Shown piece after piece: positions 1 through 9,287 of a stretch of 64,000 nt of DNA; the first letter of the stretch is position 1; each line of letters begins with the position of its first letter. The DNA comes from Planctomycetaceae bacterium (GTDB taxonomy: Bacteria > Planctomycetota > Planctomycetia > Planctomycetales > Planctomycetaceae). Under the pieces are notes generated by a model. That model saw nothing but the letters and a program-made list of their open reading frames with translations, was not told the origin of the DNA and did not search any database. A program made the position numbers and the translations under genes. The stretch covers positions 1 through 64,000 of the forward strand of contig JAHBXV010000008.1 in NCBI GenBank assembly GCA_019636285.1, in the 5' to 3' direction.

Positions 1-1022
1 TCCGCTTCGATTCGACGCAGCATGTCGAGCAATCGCTCGAATGCAGGCGGTTCACCGAAGATCATTTCCTGCATCTTGCGGTAATCCTGCTCCAGTTCCG
101 GCAGGCGAGCATCGGGAGGGACGATCCGGAGCGTGCCCGGTTTGGCCTCCGTGTACCGTGCCCAGGCTGCGGGAAAGAAGACTTCCTTGTGCCGAGCGAC
201 TTTCAGCAGCAGTTCGGTATCCTTGATTGCGGCCCTCCCCAGGTCATGCTCGTACAGTCGCACGACGTCGTAATAGTGCCTCGATTGCCGATCCCGGAAC
301 TTCTTGTCCGCCGGTGCATGGTGCCACATATGCAGCACCGTGGCTTTCTCCCAGAAGGTCCGCTCGGCAGCCAAGACATGGACTTGGCATCCAGCCTCCT
401 TGAAGATATTGGGAAAGTCCTCCGCCGCGTAGGACGTGACGGTGGCCTCAATGGCTGGCCAATGGTCCGAACGTGCTCCAAATTCCATCCGCACGGCTGA
501 CCGGATATAGGCCGGTTCGTCGGCGGGGTGATCCCGGCTTTCTGCCGGATAGTGGAACAACAAGGTCTGCCCGTCCGGGTCGTCCTCGGCCAATTCCAGG
601 TCCCAACTCGTCGAGGGCGGTTCGCCCAAGGCGTTACCGAAGGACTCGATGAGTTGGGGCAGCAACCGTTCCCGGATGACTCGTTGGCACGTTTCAGTCA
701 ACGCTTCGAGTCCGTGCTTCCGTTTCTTGCCGGATGTGGCGTTGAGCGGATCGCTCTCGCCGCCGAATCCCAGCCCGGCCCGGTCGAAGGACAGGTCCAC
801 GTCTTCCGAAAAGCGTTCGATAATCCCGAACACTTTGGACAACGACGTGCCGCCCTTGAACAGCAGTCCGGCTGGTGGATTGTGCAACGTGAACAACCGC
901 TTGAGCGTCCAGCAGACCCAGAAATCCTTTTCGATGATCGCTGGTGTCAGGCCGCGTTGTCTTGCGGTTTCCGCGAACAGGTCCGTCCGGTCAGCAATGG
1001 GGAGCCGTGCAATGTCATCCAT
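1..1022 (-). CDS. AbiEii-type nucleotidyltransferase toxin (partial)
   Basis: Toxin half of a type IV AbiE toxin-antitoxin pair. The frame opens at ATG 1022 and is still open at base 1, so the C-terminus is outside the window; about 340 residues are visible. The nucleotidyltransferase signature is clear: FKGGTSLSKVFG at residues 55-66, then SEDVDLSFD at 72-80, giving the GS..K and DxD pair of the DNA polymerase beta-like fold. A later RTFWEKATVLHMWHH segment is also typical of AbiEii/AbiGii. The start overlaps the stop of the upstream antitoxin gene by 8 bp, which implies translational coupling. Family members transfer nucleotides to tRNA or other RNA targets; the target of this one is unknown. 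The family call is confident, the biological role is inferred. Confidence 0.88.
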   Translation of the reverse strand, partial: MDDIARLPIADRTDLFAETARQRGLTPAIIEKDFWVCWTLKRLFTLHNPPAGLLFKGGTSLSKVFGIIERFSEDVDLSFDRAGLGFGGESDPLNATSGKKRKHGLEALTETCQRVIRERLLPQLIESFGNALGEPPSTSWDLELAEDDPDGQTLLFHYPAESRDHPADEPAYIRSAVRMEFGARSDHWPAIEATVTSYAAEDFPNIFKEAGCQVHVLAAERTFWEKATVLHMWHHAPADKKFRDRQSRHYYDVVRLYEHDLGRAAIKDTELLLKVARHKEVFFPAAWARYTEAKPGTLRIVPPDARLPELEQDYRKMQEMIFGEPPAFERLLDMLRRIEA

Positions 1023-1644
1023 GACCGGCCACCTCCAGTTCTGCCTGGGCAATCTGCCGGACAGCAGCAGCGATCCAGTCGGTCGTGTAGCGGGCGTCCT
1101 GGAGCAGCCCCCGCCGCTGGTCTGGTGACAGGGCACGCCGAATCTGGCCGATCACCTTGTCGTCCACGGCGGCCTGCCCAAGATGCCGCAGGGCTTGAAA
1201 GACCATCGCACTGGTCCGGCTCCCCACCGGCAGTTCCTTCGGAGCCGCGTGACGAATCTGGATCGTCGTGTTGCCGATCTTCACCAGACGGGTCCGCCCA
1301 TCGCTCAGGTAAACAGGCTTGGCAGGCACCTGCGTGGACAGTCCCAGCCGGTTGGCGGCCACCGCACCCGAAGGAACCACCTGGCTGCCGGTCTGCCGGG
1401 CCAGGGCGTCGGCAATGTCGTCCAAATCGGGGCCGAGGGGGATTCCCAGCCGGTCATTCATACACGGATAATGGTAGAGGCCGCGCCCCAACCGCAGGAT
1501 GTCGCCATTCCTGACCAGCCGTGAGAGCGACTGGTCGGCGGCATCGCGGCTGCCCAGGTCAAGGAAGTCCTTCGGAATGAAGACCTTTCCCCGGCCTTGG
1601 CTGCGAATCCGGCTCAGAATGTCGTCTTGTACGGTTGTGGTCAT
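1015..1644 (-). CDS. AbiEi-type antitoxin / DUF6088 family regulator
   Basis: Cognate antitoxin, 209 residues. The open frame extends upstream to a TTG, but ATG 1644 is chosen because GGAGCAAGAGCC lies just before it. An N-terminal winged-helix region (ILSRIRSQGRGKVFIPKDFL, then LSRLVRNGDILRLGRGLYHY) is followed by the AbiEi core with SGAVAANRLGLSTQVP and YLSDGRTRLVKIGNTTI. In the family this protein binds the promoter and represses the operon, and it neutralises the toxin without a stable protein complex. Gene order (antitoxin first, 8-bp overlap with toxin) is standard for AbiE. GTACGCGAGT about 25 bp upstream of the start could belong to an operator, but that is a guess. Confidence 0.85.
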   Translation of the reverse strand: MTTTVQDDILSRIRSQGRGKVFIPKDFLDLGSRDAADQSLSRLVRNGDILRLGRGLYHYPCMNDRLGIPLGPDLDDIADALARQTGSQVVPSGAVAANRLGLSTQVPAKPVYLSDGRTRLVKIGNTTIQIRHAAPKELPVGSRTSAMVFQALRHLGQAAVDDKVIGQIRRALSPDQRRGLLQDARYTTDWIAAAVRQIAQAELEVAGHG

Positions 1645-2232
1645 GGCTCTTGCTCCAGTCAGAAAAGTGTACGCGAGTTTCTGACAGAAGGCAAGATCCG
1701 ATGACGACGTGGGTTCCGAATAGACCGCCCGGCGGTCGGCTTCCAAGCCGTGTGCCTGTTCGGAAAATGACGGTAAAACAACGGCCTACACTGTCAGTAC
1801 CTTGAGAAGTAGGCCCCCAGAGTGACGGACAAATACACCAGTGTCACCTTTCGCAACCTTCATTCCAGCTTTGGTTTACCATCCTCGATTTGGCGGCGCA
1901 ACCCCGCTTCCCAGCCCCGGACGCCCGCGATAAAAAGTTCAAACGGCGTCCTGTCCTCTCCGCTCATCTTGCAGACGGAAAGAAAACATTCTTGTGCTCA
2001 CGGCGAAAAAGCCGAACCGTGGAGCAGGAGAACAGTAGATCAGTTGAGAAAAACTTCTCTCCACTGCGGTCTACTGTTCCACTGCTCTCCTATTCTTTCT
2101 CTGGGGTTTTCAGGATCTTCGTGTTCGAGACTCTTCAGGTCGAACAGAAGGCCGTCGACTTTCTAGTCGATCAATTCAACCTGGACGCACTTTCGGTTGC
2201 CAACGAGACGCACTCGCGGAGTGCCGCAAAAT
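1645..2232. other. Intergenic region, no supported gene
   Basis: Upstream region of the AbiE operon and downstream region of the hybrid kinase at 2233. Two overlapping plus-strand frames (1822-2166 and 1890-2297) have no recognisable composition or ribosome-binding site and are not called. The notable content is the long hairpin at 2021-2090. Confidence 0.6.
2021..2090. repeat. 70-bp imperfect inverted repeat
   Basis: Left arm GGAGCAGGAGAACAGTAGA is complementary to right arm TCTACTGTTCCACTGCTCTCC with two small bulges. A second internal pairing (CAGT.GAGAA with TTCTC..ACTG) closes around AAAC. Together they would form one long stem of about 30 pairs. There is no T-tract directly after it on the minus strand, so it is not a textbook terminator of the kinase gene, though it sits just beyond that gene's end. 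It could be a miniature element or an RNA processing hairpin. Confidence 0.65.
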
Positions 2233-3795
2233 TCAGGCCGATTCGCCTTCGAGCGACGAGAGCATTGTCTGAAGGGTGGCGAATTCGAGCGGTTTGACGA
2301 GGTGGTGGTCGAAGCCAGCGTCTTGAGAGAGCTGGCGGTCTTCGTCCTGGCCCCAACCTGTCAGTGCGACAATCGTGATTCCGGCTGAGTCGGGATCATT
2401 TCGTAGCCGCCGCGCGACTTCGTGGCCGTCCATTTCCGGCATGCCGATATCGAGCAGAACGACCTGCGGACGGAATGTGCGGCTGACCTTCAGGGCTTCG
2501 GGTCCGCCATAGGCGGTAATGACCTCGGCCCCGAGCAGTTTCAACAGCATGGCCAGGCTGTCGGCCGCGTCCCGGTTGTCGTCAACAACCAGGATTCGTC
2601 GACGGGACAAACCACAGTAACCGCCTGGTTCAACGCGCGGGGCATGGGACTTCGCGACCAGAGCCAGCGGCAGCCGTACCACGAACTCGGACCCGCACCC
2701 CAGCCCTTCGCTGTGTCCCTCGACGGTACCGCCGTGCATTTCCACAAGATTTCTGACGAGCGCGAGCCCGATACCGAGCCCTCCCTGCGTATTCCGGCCG
2801 TGCGAGTCGACCTGGGTGAAGAGATCAAACACGCGCGGCAGCATTTCGGCGGGAATTCCGGCTCCTGTATCACGGACCGAAACACGAACGTGCGCGTTTT
2901 CCCGCGTGACGTCCAGCCAGATCTGTCCGCCATGCGCGGTGTACTTGGCCGCGTTATTCAGAAGGTTGGCAAAAACCTGCGCCAGCCGCACCAGGTCTCC
3001 CTCGACCGTGATGGGCTCCGGCGGAAGCGTCAGCATGAACTGATGGCCCGCCGTGTCGATCAGGGGGCGGCTGGTTTCAATCGCGCACCGCACCACCGCC
3101 GCGATTTCGATGGGCTCTTTCCGAAGCTCGATCTTGCCACGGGTGATGCGCGACACCTCCAGCAGATCGTCGACCAGGCGGACCATATGGTTCACCTGCC
3201 GCTCCATCATTTCGGCGACGCGCTCGGCGGCCGGATCGAGTTGTCCCGACATCCGCAGGATATTCAACGAGTTGCAGATCGGCGCCAACGGGTTACGCAG
3301 CTCATGGGCCAATGTCGCCAGAAACTCGTCTTTCCGCCGGTCGGCTTCCTTCAGCGACTGAGCGTATTCGCGGGTCTCGTTCAGAAGCCGGGCGACTTCC
3401 TGGCGCTGTCGGTACAGCTCGAAAAACACGTCTGCCTTACTTTTCAGAATGTCCGGTTCGACCGGTTTCTGAAGGAAGTCGACAGCTCCCGCTTCGTAGC
3501 CGCGAAATCGCCGCTTCTGGCTGTCTGTTCCGGCAGTCACGAAAATAATCGGCACGCGGCGGGTTCGCTCGGTTCCCCGCATCAGTTCCGCCAGCTCAAA
3601 CCCGTCCATGCCCGGCATCTGGACATCGACCAGCGCGAGGGCGACATCGTACTTGAGAACCAGTTCCAGCGCTTCCTGGCCCGTGCGAGCCTCAAGCGTG
3701 ACCAATCCCTCGCGGCGCAAGAGTCCCGAGAGGGCCAAAAGATTTTCCTCAAGGTCATCGACCAAAAGGAAATAAACAGGTTCAGTCGCGGTCAT
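2233..3795 (-). CDS. Receiver-histidine kinase-receiver hybrid protein
   Basis: 520-residue cytoplasmic signalling protein with no membrane segment. Receiver 1 (about 8-125) has phospho-acceptor D57 in LVDVQMPGMDG and K110 in FLQKP. A short linker leads to a HisKA domain with phospho-acceptor H164 in LATLAHELRNPL. The HATPase domain (about 270-385) has DTGAGIPAEMLPRVF and GGLGIGLALVRNLVEMHGG. Receiver 2 (400-520) has D449 in LLDIGMPEMDG and a VKP motif near 101 residues into the domain. It is the last gene of a four-gene minus-strand operon; its ATG overlaps the CheB stop as ATGA. It probably accepts signals from the upstream CHASE3 kinase through its first receiver, which is inference from gene order. 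Confidence 0.92.
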   Translation of the reverse strand: MTATEPVYFLLVDDLEENLLALSGLLRREGLVTLEARTGQEALELVLKYDVALALVDVQMPGMDGFELAELMRGTERTRRVPIIFVTAGTDSQKRRFRGYEAGAVDFLQKPVEPDILKSKADVFFELYRQRQEVARLLNETREYAQSLKEADRRKDEFLATLAHELRNPLAPICNSLNILRMSGQLDPAAERVAEMMERQVNHMVRLVDDLLEVSRITRGKIELRKEPIEIAAVVRCAIETSRPLIDTAGHQFMLTLPPEPITVEGDLVRLAQVFANLLNNAAKYTAHGGQIWLDVTRENAHVRVSVRDTGAGIPAEMLPRVFDLFTQVDSHGRNTQGGLGIGLALVRNLVEMHGGTVEGHSEGLGCGSEFVVRLPLALVAKSHAPRVEPGGYCGLSRRRILVVDDNRDAADSLAMLLKLLGAEVITAYGGPEALKVSRTFRPQVVLLDIGMPEMDGHEVARRLRNDPDSAGITIVALTGWGQDEDRQLSQDAGFDHHLVKPLEFATLQTMLSSLEGESA

Positions 3796-4409
3796 TGTGG
3801 CGGAGAGAATTCCTGGAGGAACGCGGTCATTTCTTCCAAGCTCAACGTATGTGCTTCCGGGCAGATTTTCAGGGCTGCGAGCGGCATCGTCGAGACATGG
3901 GCCAGCTCTGGAGTTTGCACAATCGCGATTCCGCCCGCGCTCGTGATGGCCTTCAAGCCACGGGCACCGTCATCATTGGCTCCAGTTAGAATAACGCCAA
4001 TCAACCGGGGACCAAATGCCTCGGCGGCCGTCTCGAAGAGGACGTCCACCGAGGGGCGCGAATAGTGTACTGGTTCTTCACTGGATAGCGAAAGTCGCTT
4101 GTCAGGTTCCACCAGCAAATGATAATCCGGCGGAGCCAGATAGACGGTCCCCGGTTCGATCGGCTCCTTGTCATCCGCCTCGCGTACGTCGACATTGCAT
4201 TTTGCGTCCAGGAGCTCTGCCAGGATGCTCTTCCGGTCTGGCGAGAGGTGAACCACGACCAGGATTGGCAATCGAAAGCTCGCGGGAAGCGGAGCCAAAA
4301 GTTCCGCCAATGCTTCCAACGCGCCGGTCGAGGCTCCCACCACGATCGCTTCAACCGGCATCCGGCTCGGGGCGAGCGCCGATCCGGGCTCATTGACTTC
4401 TTCCCTCAT
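3792..4409 (-). CDS. CheB-type protein-glutamate methylesterase without receiver domain
   Basis: 205 residues, a stand-alone CheB catalytic domain. The catalytic triad is visible: S27 in VVGASTGA, H54 in VVVHLSPDR and D147 in LTGANDDGARG. The domain normally hydrolyses glutamyl methyl esters or deamidates glutamine on chemoreceptors, and in standard CheB it is gated by an N-terminal receiver. That receiver is absent here, so control must come from elsewhere, perhaps from the neighbouring hybrid kinases. It is translationally coupled on both sides: it overlaps the CheR stop at 4406-4409 and the kinase start at 3792-3795. No chemoreceptor, CheW or CheA gene is in the window, so a role in flagellar taxis is doubtful. 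Confidence 0.93.
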   Translation of the reverse strand: MREEVNEPGSALAPSRMPVEAIVVGASTGALEALAELLAPLPASFRLPILVVVHLSPDRKSILAELLDAKCNVDVREADDKEPIEPGTVYLAPPDYHLLVEPDKRLSLSSEEPVHYSRPSVDVLFETAAEAFGPRLIGVILTGANDDGARGLKAITSAGGIAIVQTPELAHVSTMPLAALKICPEAHTLSLEEMTAFLQEFSPPQ

Positions 4410-5233
4410 GCCAAACCCTGCTTCTGGTAGATTCGCATTCCCGCGGAAAAGTCGCTGAACGCATCGGCGTGGCGGGAAAAACGCAAGCTCTCCTTGGCGC
4501 CCAGCCCCAGAAAGCCCTTTCGACTGAGCGAATCCTTGAAGAGCCCGATCGCCCGATCCTGCAATTCGCGGTCGAAATAGATCAGCACGTTCCGGCAGGA
4601 AACTAGATGAACCTCGGCAAAGACGGCGTCGCTCACCAGGCTATGGTCGGAAAAGACGGTTCGCTTTCGCAGACTTTTGTCGAACACGGCGGCTCCATAG
4701 GCCGCCGTGTAGTAATCGGAAAGGGACGACTTCCCTCCCGACTTACGATGATTCTCGGTAAACAGCGGGATTCGATCGAGATCATAGATTCCGGCTTCGG
4801 CCTTCTTCAATGCTTCCCCATTGATGTCCGTGCCGTAGATCAGCGTGCGTTCCTCAAGTCCTTCCTCGCGAAAAAGAATGGCCAGCGAATAGACTTCCTC
4901 GCCCGCGCCGCACCCCGCCACCCAGACTTTCAGGGACGGGTACGTCTTCAGATGCGGGACGACGAGTTCCCGGATCATCCGGAAGTATTCGGGATCCCGA
5001 AACAGTTCGCTCACCTGAACCGTCAGAAATCCCAACAGTTCGGGGAAGACCGTGGCGTCGTGCAGTACCCGGTCCTGAAGCTGGGAATAGGTCTGGCAGC
5101 CAAAGCGCTCGCGCGCCAGCCCCAGACGCCGTTTGATCGATGCCAGCGAGTAGCCCCGAAAGTCATAGTGGTACTGTCCCCGGATCGCCTCCAGTAGCAG
5201 CGACAGCTCCAGAGTCTCGGTCGTTTTCGCCAC
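4406..5233 (-). CDS. CheR-type protein-glutamate O-methyltransferase
   Basis: SAM-dependent methyltransferase, 275 residues from GTG 5233. A longer frame begins at TTG 5314, but GGAG sits 7 bases before the GTG and nothing comparable precedes the TTG. The N-terminal alpha domain (YHYDFRGYSLASIKRRL) is followed by the SAM-binding fold with WVAGCGAGEEVYSLA and IYGTDIN, and the CheR signature HLVSCRNVLIYFD. It partners the CheB encoded directly downstream (4-bp overlap). It sits between two hybrid kinases, so the pair probably sets adaptation in a kinase pathway rather than in motility; that is inference. The gap to the upstream kinase stop is about 100 bp. Confidence 0.92.
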   Translation of the reverse strand: MAKTTETLELSLLLEAIRGQYHYDFRGYSLASIKRRLGLARERFGCQTYSQLQDRVLHDATVFPELLGFLTVQVSELFRDPEYFRMIRELVVPHLKTYPSLKVWVAGCGAGEEVYSLAILFREEGLEERTLIYGTDINGEALKKAEAGIYDLDRIPLFTENHRKSGGKSSLSDYYTAAYGAAVFDKSLRKRTVFSDHSLVSDAVFAEVHLVSCRNVLIYFDRELQDRAIGLFKDSLSRKGFLGLGAKESLRFSRHADAFSDFSAGMRIYQKQGLA

Positions 5234-5337
5234 GAATCGACTCCACGTCGTACCGTGAAAACCCTCTAGACGCCTAAAAAGTTCCCGACTTCGAAGGAGT
5301 TTCCAAAGCGCCAATCGGCGTTTGACGGAGGCTTACG

Positions 5338-8300
5338 TCACCTGGGCATCCAGACCCGGACGAGGGAAAGAAGTTTGTCGACATCGAGCGGCTTGGCCAT
5401 GTAGTCGTTGGCTCCGGCGGCAAGACACTTCTCCTGGTCATCCCGCATTGCTTTTGCAGTCAGCATGAGGACCGGAAGTTTCGTCCACTCACGGCGTTTG
5501 CGGATCTCGCGCAGGGCCGTCAATCCATCCATTTCCGGCATCATCACGTCCATCAGGACCAGGTCCACCGACTGATCGGGATCCGACGCGGCCTTCTCCA
5601 GCATCTCCAACGCTTCGCGACCATTGCGAGCAATCCGGACTGTTGCGCCGCGAGGCTCGAGAATGCTTGTGAGCGCGAACACATTTCGCACGTCGTCTTC
5701 CACGATCAGAATCGATCGGTCTTCCAGCACCGCGTCGCGACTGCGGGCCTTCGCCAGCATTTTCTGTCGTTCGGCCGGCATCTCCGCGACCACCTGGTGC
5801 AGGAACAGCGTCACTTCGTCCAGTAGCCGCTCGGGAGATTTCGCCCCCTTGATGATAATCGACTTTGAATATCGCCGCAGCCGCTGTTCCTCGTCGGCCG
5901 AGAGATCGCGTCCCGTGTAGACGATGACCGGCGGAAACGAGTATGCATCCTCGCGGCTGAGCGTTTCCAGAAGCGAATACCCCGATGCGTCCGGAAGCGT
6001 CAGGTCGAGAACCATGCAGTCGAACGTCGCATCCTTCAATTCCTTGAGACACGCGGCCGCGTTCGCGGCCCCCACCGTTTCAACCTCGTCCGATCCCAAC
6101 AGCCTTCGCATGCTGTCCAGTTGCACCGGATCGTCTTCGACAATCAGCACCCGCCGCATTCGCTGCTCAAGTCGGGACTCCAGCCGTTTCAGGGCTTCCG
6201 CCAGCTCGTCTCGCTTCACGGGTTTCAGCATGTAGCCGATGGCCCCCAGCGAAAGCGCCGTTTGCGCGTAGTCTCCCGCGGAAACCACGTGAACGGGGAT
6301 ATGCCTCGTCCGGCCGTCCTGCTTGAGTCGGTCCAGCACGGAAAGTCCGGAATGATCGGGCAGGCTGATGTCCAGTATGATCGCGCTGGGCGAATACTGG
6401 ACCGCCATGGTGAGGGCTTCTTCGGCGGTCGGAGCGATGAGGCATTGAAAATGGAGTTCGTGCGCCAGGTCATACAGGATCCGCGCGAAAGCTTCGTCGT
6501 CCTCCACCATCAGAATCCGCCGACTGCCGCTAATCAGATGATCGCGATCATCGTCCACGTGACGACGGCGTACCGGCGCGGGGGCGGGCAACGACGTCCC
6601 GCGAGCGACCGTCGACCCATCGATGGCCAAGCCCATCCCGCCGGGGGGGGCTTCCCCCGTTTCTTGGGCCGCGCGATCCTGCGAACGCGGCAATACCAGC
6701 GTGGGATCGTGGATTTCCGGGAGGATGACCGTGAACGTGCTGCCCACATCGGGCTCGCTCGTGAGACGAATTTCGCCACCCAGCAATCGCGCCAGTTCCC
6801 GCGAAATGGAAAGTCCCAGGCCGGTCCCGCCGTATTTACGGTTCGTTGTCCCGTCCGCCTGCCGGAATGCTTCGAACACCATTTGCTGCTGGTGCCGGGG
6901 AATGCCGATTCCCGTATCCTTCACCGTGAACGCGATGCGTCCTCCCGGCTCCCTGTTGAGAGTCAGTTCCACGCTTCCAGTGTCGGTGAATTTGATGGCA
7001 TTGGAGAGAAGATTTTTGAGCACCTGCTCGAGCCGCTGACGATCGGTCTCGATGCTCGCCGGGCATTCGGAGGAAATGTTGGTGCGAAAAGCAATCCCTT
7101 TCTGACCGGCCAGAGGATCAAATGTTCGCGTCAGGTCATTGACCAATTTCGACAGGTGGACCGACTCCGACCGAACTTCCATGCCTCCGGCTTCGATCTT
7201 CGACAAATCGAGAATATCGTTGATGAGCGACAGGAGATCGTTCCCGGCCGACCGAATCGTCTCGGCATACCGCACCTGCTCGGCCGTCAGGTTTCCCGAC
7301 GGATTGTCCGCGAGAAGCTTGGCCAGAATCAGCGACGAACTCAGCGGAGTCCGCAGCTCGTGGGACATGTTCGCCAGAAAGTCCGACTTGTACCGGCTGG
7401 CCTGCTCAACTTCCTCGGCCTTCTGTTGCAGGTCGGCCTTGGTTCGCGCGAGAACATCCCGTTCGGCCGCCAGAATTTCGGCTTGCTCCATCAGTTGCAC
7501 GTTCGTCTGTTCCAACTCGGCTTGTTGCTGCTCCAATCGTGATTGTGATTCCCGCAGAAATCGTCCCTGTTCCTCGAGTTCCTCGTTGGTGACGCGCAGC
7601 TCTTCGCTTTGTGCCTGGATCTCCTCGGACTGCCTTTGAGTTTCTTCCAGCATGTCCTGCAGATGAGCCCGGTAAACCGCGGCCTGCACCGCGGCGGCGA
7701 TCGAATTCGAAGCCGACTCGATCAACTCGGTGGCTGGCCCGCTGATCGGATGCACGAACCCCAGTTCCAAAACAGCCTTCACTCCGCCGTCACCGGCTGC
7801 CGGAGCAATGACGAGATTGCGTGGTTTCCCCTGCCCCAGCGCGGAACCAAAAGTCAGATACCCATCGGGCACATCGCGCACCAGGAACGTCTTTCCATCC
7901 TGGGCCGCTTGGCCAAGCAATCCGTCTCCCGCCTGAAATTCTTCGGGAATCTGGCTGGCGTCGCGAACTCCATAGGTCGCAACCCGACGGAAACGCCCTC
8001 CGTCCTCGGCATAGAATGCCCCGGCATGGGCATCCAGGTAGTCGGCCAGAAACTTGAGCACGCTTCCGCCAATCTGGCTCAGTCGTTGATCCCCAAGCAT
8101 GGCCGCGCTCAGTTCATTCTGCCCGCGTAAGAGCCATTCCTGCCGTTGACGGCTGAGTGCAGCCCGACGCAACAGATGGCCCACCACGCTCGTGAGAAAA
8201 ACTCCCAGGACGCTCGTCACGATGTTGCTTGCCATGGCGGTCTGATAGGCATTGTTCATTTCCCCCAGCCGACCCGACCGCAGTTCCCGTTCGTGAGTCT

Positions 8301-8814
8301 CCATCAAGGCAATCTGCTCCCGGATCGCCTCCATTTCCAGGACTGCCTGATCCGTCACGACGACTTCCCGCACGGCTTCGAATCCGTGGGTTCGACGAAG
8401 ATCGATCGTCTTCTTCAATCCCTTCAGCTTGGCATCAATTCGCTTTCGGAGTGCCGGAATCCGTTCCAGTTGACGAGCATTGTCTCCCATCAGTCGTTCA
8501 GCATCTTCCAGTCGCTCATCAATTTGGGTGATCGCCGAGGTGTAGGGCGCGAGGTATCTCTCGTCGCCGGTGAGGATAAAACCCCGTTGCCCGGTCTCGG
8601 CATCCCTGACCAGCGACAGAAGATCGTCGAGCACGGTGAGAACTTCATGCGTGTGAGTGACCGATACCGCATCCCGCAGGATGGCGCGAGTATTCAGAAA
8701 GGCCATCGCCCCACCAACGACGAAGAACATGACGACAATGGCCAGACTGACCACGAGTGCCGGGTCCATGCCCAGCGCTTCATGAAGAGTCGATTTAGAG
8801 TTCTTTGTGTCCAT
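5338..8814 (-). CDS. CHASE3-GAF hybrid histidine kinase with three receivers
   Basis: 1,158-residue membrane sensor. Transmembrane 1 is at about 18-41. A CHASE3 sensor domain (about 45-190, with TGQRGFILTGDERYL) lies outside the membrane and transmembrane 2 is at about 196-215. A GAF-like domain (about 255-390) and a Q/E-rich coiled coil (about 390-480) follow. The HisKA domain has H485 in FLANMSHELRTPLSS; the HATPase has DTGIGIPRHQQQMVF and GGTGLGLSISRELARLLGG. Three receivers follow: ILDISLP, VLDLTLP and LMDVMMPEMDG. The second lacks the usual KP turn (IIIKGAKSP). This is the first gene of the operon continuing with CheR, CheB and the second hybrid kinase. The layout is common for stress or envelope sensors; the ligand is unknown. 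Confidence 0.93.
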   Translation of the reverse strand: MDTKNSKSTLHEALGMDPALVVSLAIVVMFFVVGGAMAFLNTRAILRDAVSVTHTHEVLTVLDDLLSLVRDAETGQRGFILTGDERYLAPYTSAITQIDERLEDAERLMGDNARQLERIPALRKRIDAKLKGLKKTIDLRRTHGFEAVREVVVTDQAVLEMEAIREQIALMETHERELRSGRLGEMNNAYQTAMASNIVTSVLGVFLTSVVGHLLRRAALSRQRQEWLLRGQNELSAAMLGDQRLSQIGGSVLKFLADYLDAHAGAFYAEDGGRFRRVATYGVRDASQIPEEFQAGDGLLGQAAQDGKTFLVRDVPDGYLTFGSALGQGKPRNLVIAPAAGDGGVKAVLELGFVHPISGPATELIESASNSIAAAVQAAVYRAHLQDMLEETQRQSEEIQAQSEELRVTNEELEEQGRFLRESQSRLEQQQAELEQTNVQLMEQAEILAAERDVLARTKADLQQKAEEVEQASRYKSDFLANMSHELRTPLSSSLILAKLLADNPSGNLTAEQVRYAETIRSAGNDLLSLINDILDLSKIEAGGMEVRSESVHLSKLVNDLTRTFDPLAGQKGIAFRTNISSECPASIETDRQRLEQVLKNLLSNAIKFTDTGSVELTLNREPGGRIAFTVKDTGIGIPRHQQQMVFEAFRQADGTTNRKYGGTGLGLSISRELARLLGGEIRLTSEPDVGSTFTVILPEIHDPTLVLPRSQDRAAQETGEAPPGGMGLAIDGSTVARGTSLPAPAPVRRRHVDDDRDHLISGSRRILMVEDDEAFARILYDLAHELHFQCLIAPTAEEALTMAVQYSPSAIILDISLPDHSGLSVLDRLKQDGRTRHIPVHVVSAGDYAQTALSLGAIGYMLKPVKRDELAEALKRLESRLEQRMRRVLIVEDDPVQLDSMRRLLGSDEVETVGAANAAACLKELKDATFDCMVLDLTLPDASGYSLLETLSREDAYSFPPVIVYTGRDLSADEEQRLRRYSKSIIIKGAKSPERLLDEVTLFLHQVVAEMPAERQKMLAKARSRDAVLEDRSILIVEDDVRNVFALTSILEPRGATVRIARNGREALEMLEKAASDPDQSVDLVLMDVMMPEMDGLTALREIRKRREWTKLPVLMLTAKAMRDDQEKCLAAGANDYMAKPLDVDKLLSLVRVWMPR

Positions 8815-9287
8815 CAGTTGACTGCCATCCGATCTTTTCGCCTATTCGCGGAAAGTCCTCGTCATTCGGAACCTCCCGATCATCTCGCGCCGTCCCCGGA
8901 GCCCCACGTTCCGTGGTCCCCACCCGCTTGGGCACAAACTATCGCATCAGATAGTGACCGCCCGGACACAGATCGGTCAATCTTCCCGGACGAGTTGGGG
9001 GAAGGGCGAGTCGGAAAGCGCCAGCAGCAGTTCTTGCGGATCAGGGAGCGATTCACTTCCCGACCCAGGTCGCGCGCGGCTGGCTGCGACACACTCAAGC
9101 CGTCGCGCGGGGACATTATTGCAGGTGACGAATGAACACTTCTCCGCGGCGAATGGCCAGTCAGAAGCCGTCCACGATGATGCGGCGGAAGCAGAACCAA
9201 ACGAAACCGAAAAAGCGACGCGCAATCCGACGCGCGCGGTCGCGGAACTGACGCGCATGGACGGGAAAAGCGACGCGCCCCAAATGG
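8815..9287. other. Upstream region of the CHASE3 kinase operon, no supported gene
   Basis: About 470 bp between the kinase start and the tRNA-Met terminator. Open frames on both strands (for example 8954-9367 plus and 8880-9356 minus) cross the terminator and the tRNA and are not genes. It probably holds the operon promoter, but no convincing -35/-10 pair was recognised. Confidence 0.5.

Noticed and set aside
2422-4065. 547-residue plus-strand open frame
   Set aside because: It is antisense to the hybrid kinase and CheB, which have intact catalytic motifs; the plus-strand product has no recognisable domain. High G+C produces such shadows.
5234-5314. TTG start adding 27 residues to CheR
   Set aside because: No ribosome-binding site before the TTG, whereas GTG 5233 has GGAG at the right distance.
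6121-7542. 473-residue plus-strand open frame
   Set aside because: Antisense to the HATPase and receivers of the CHASE3 kinase; no protein-like motifs.
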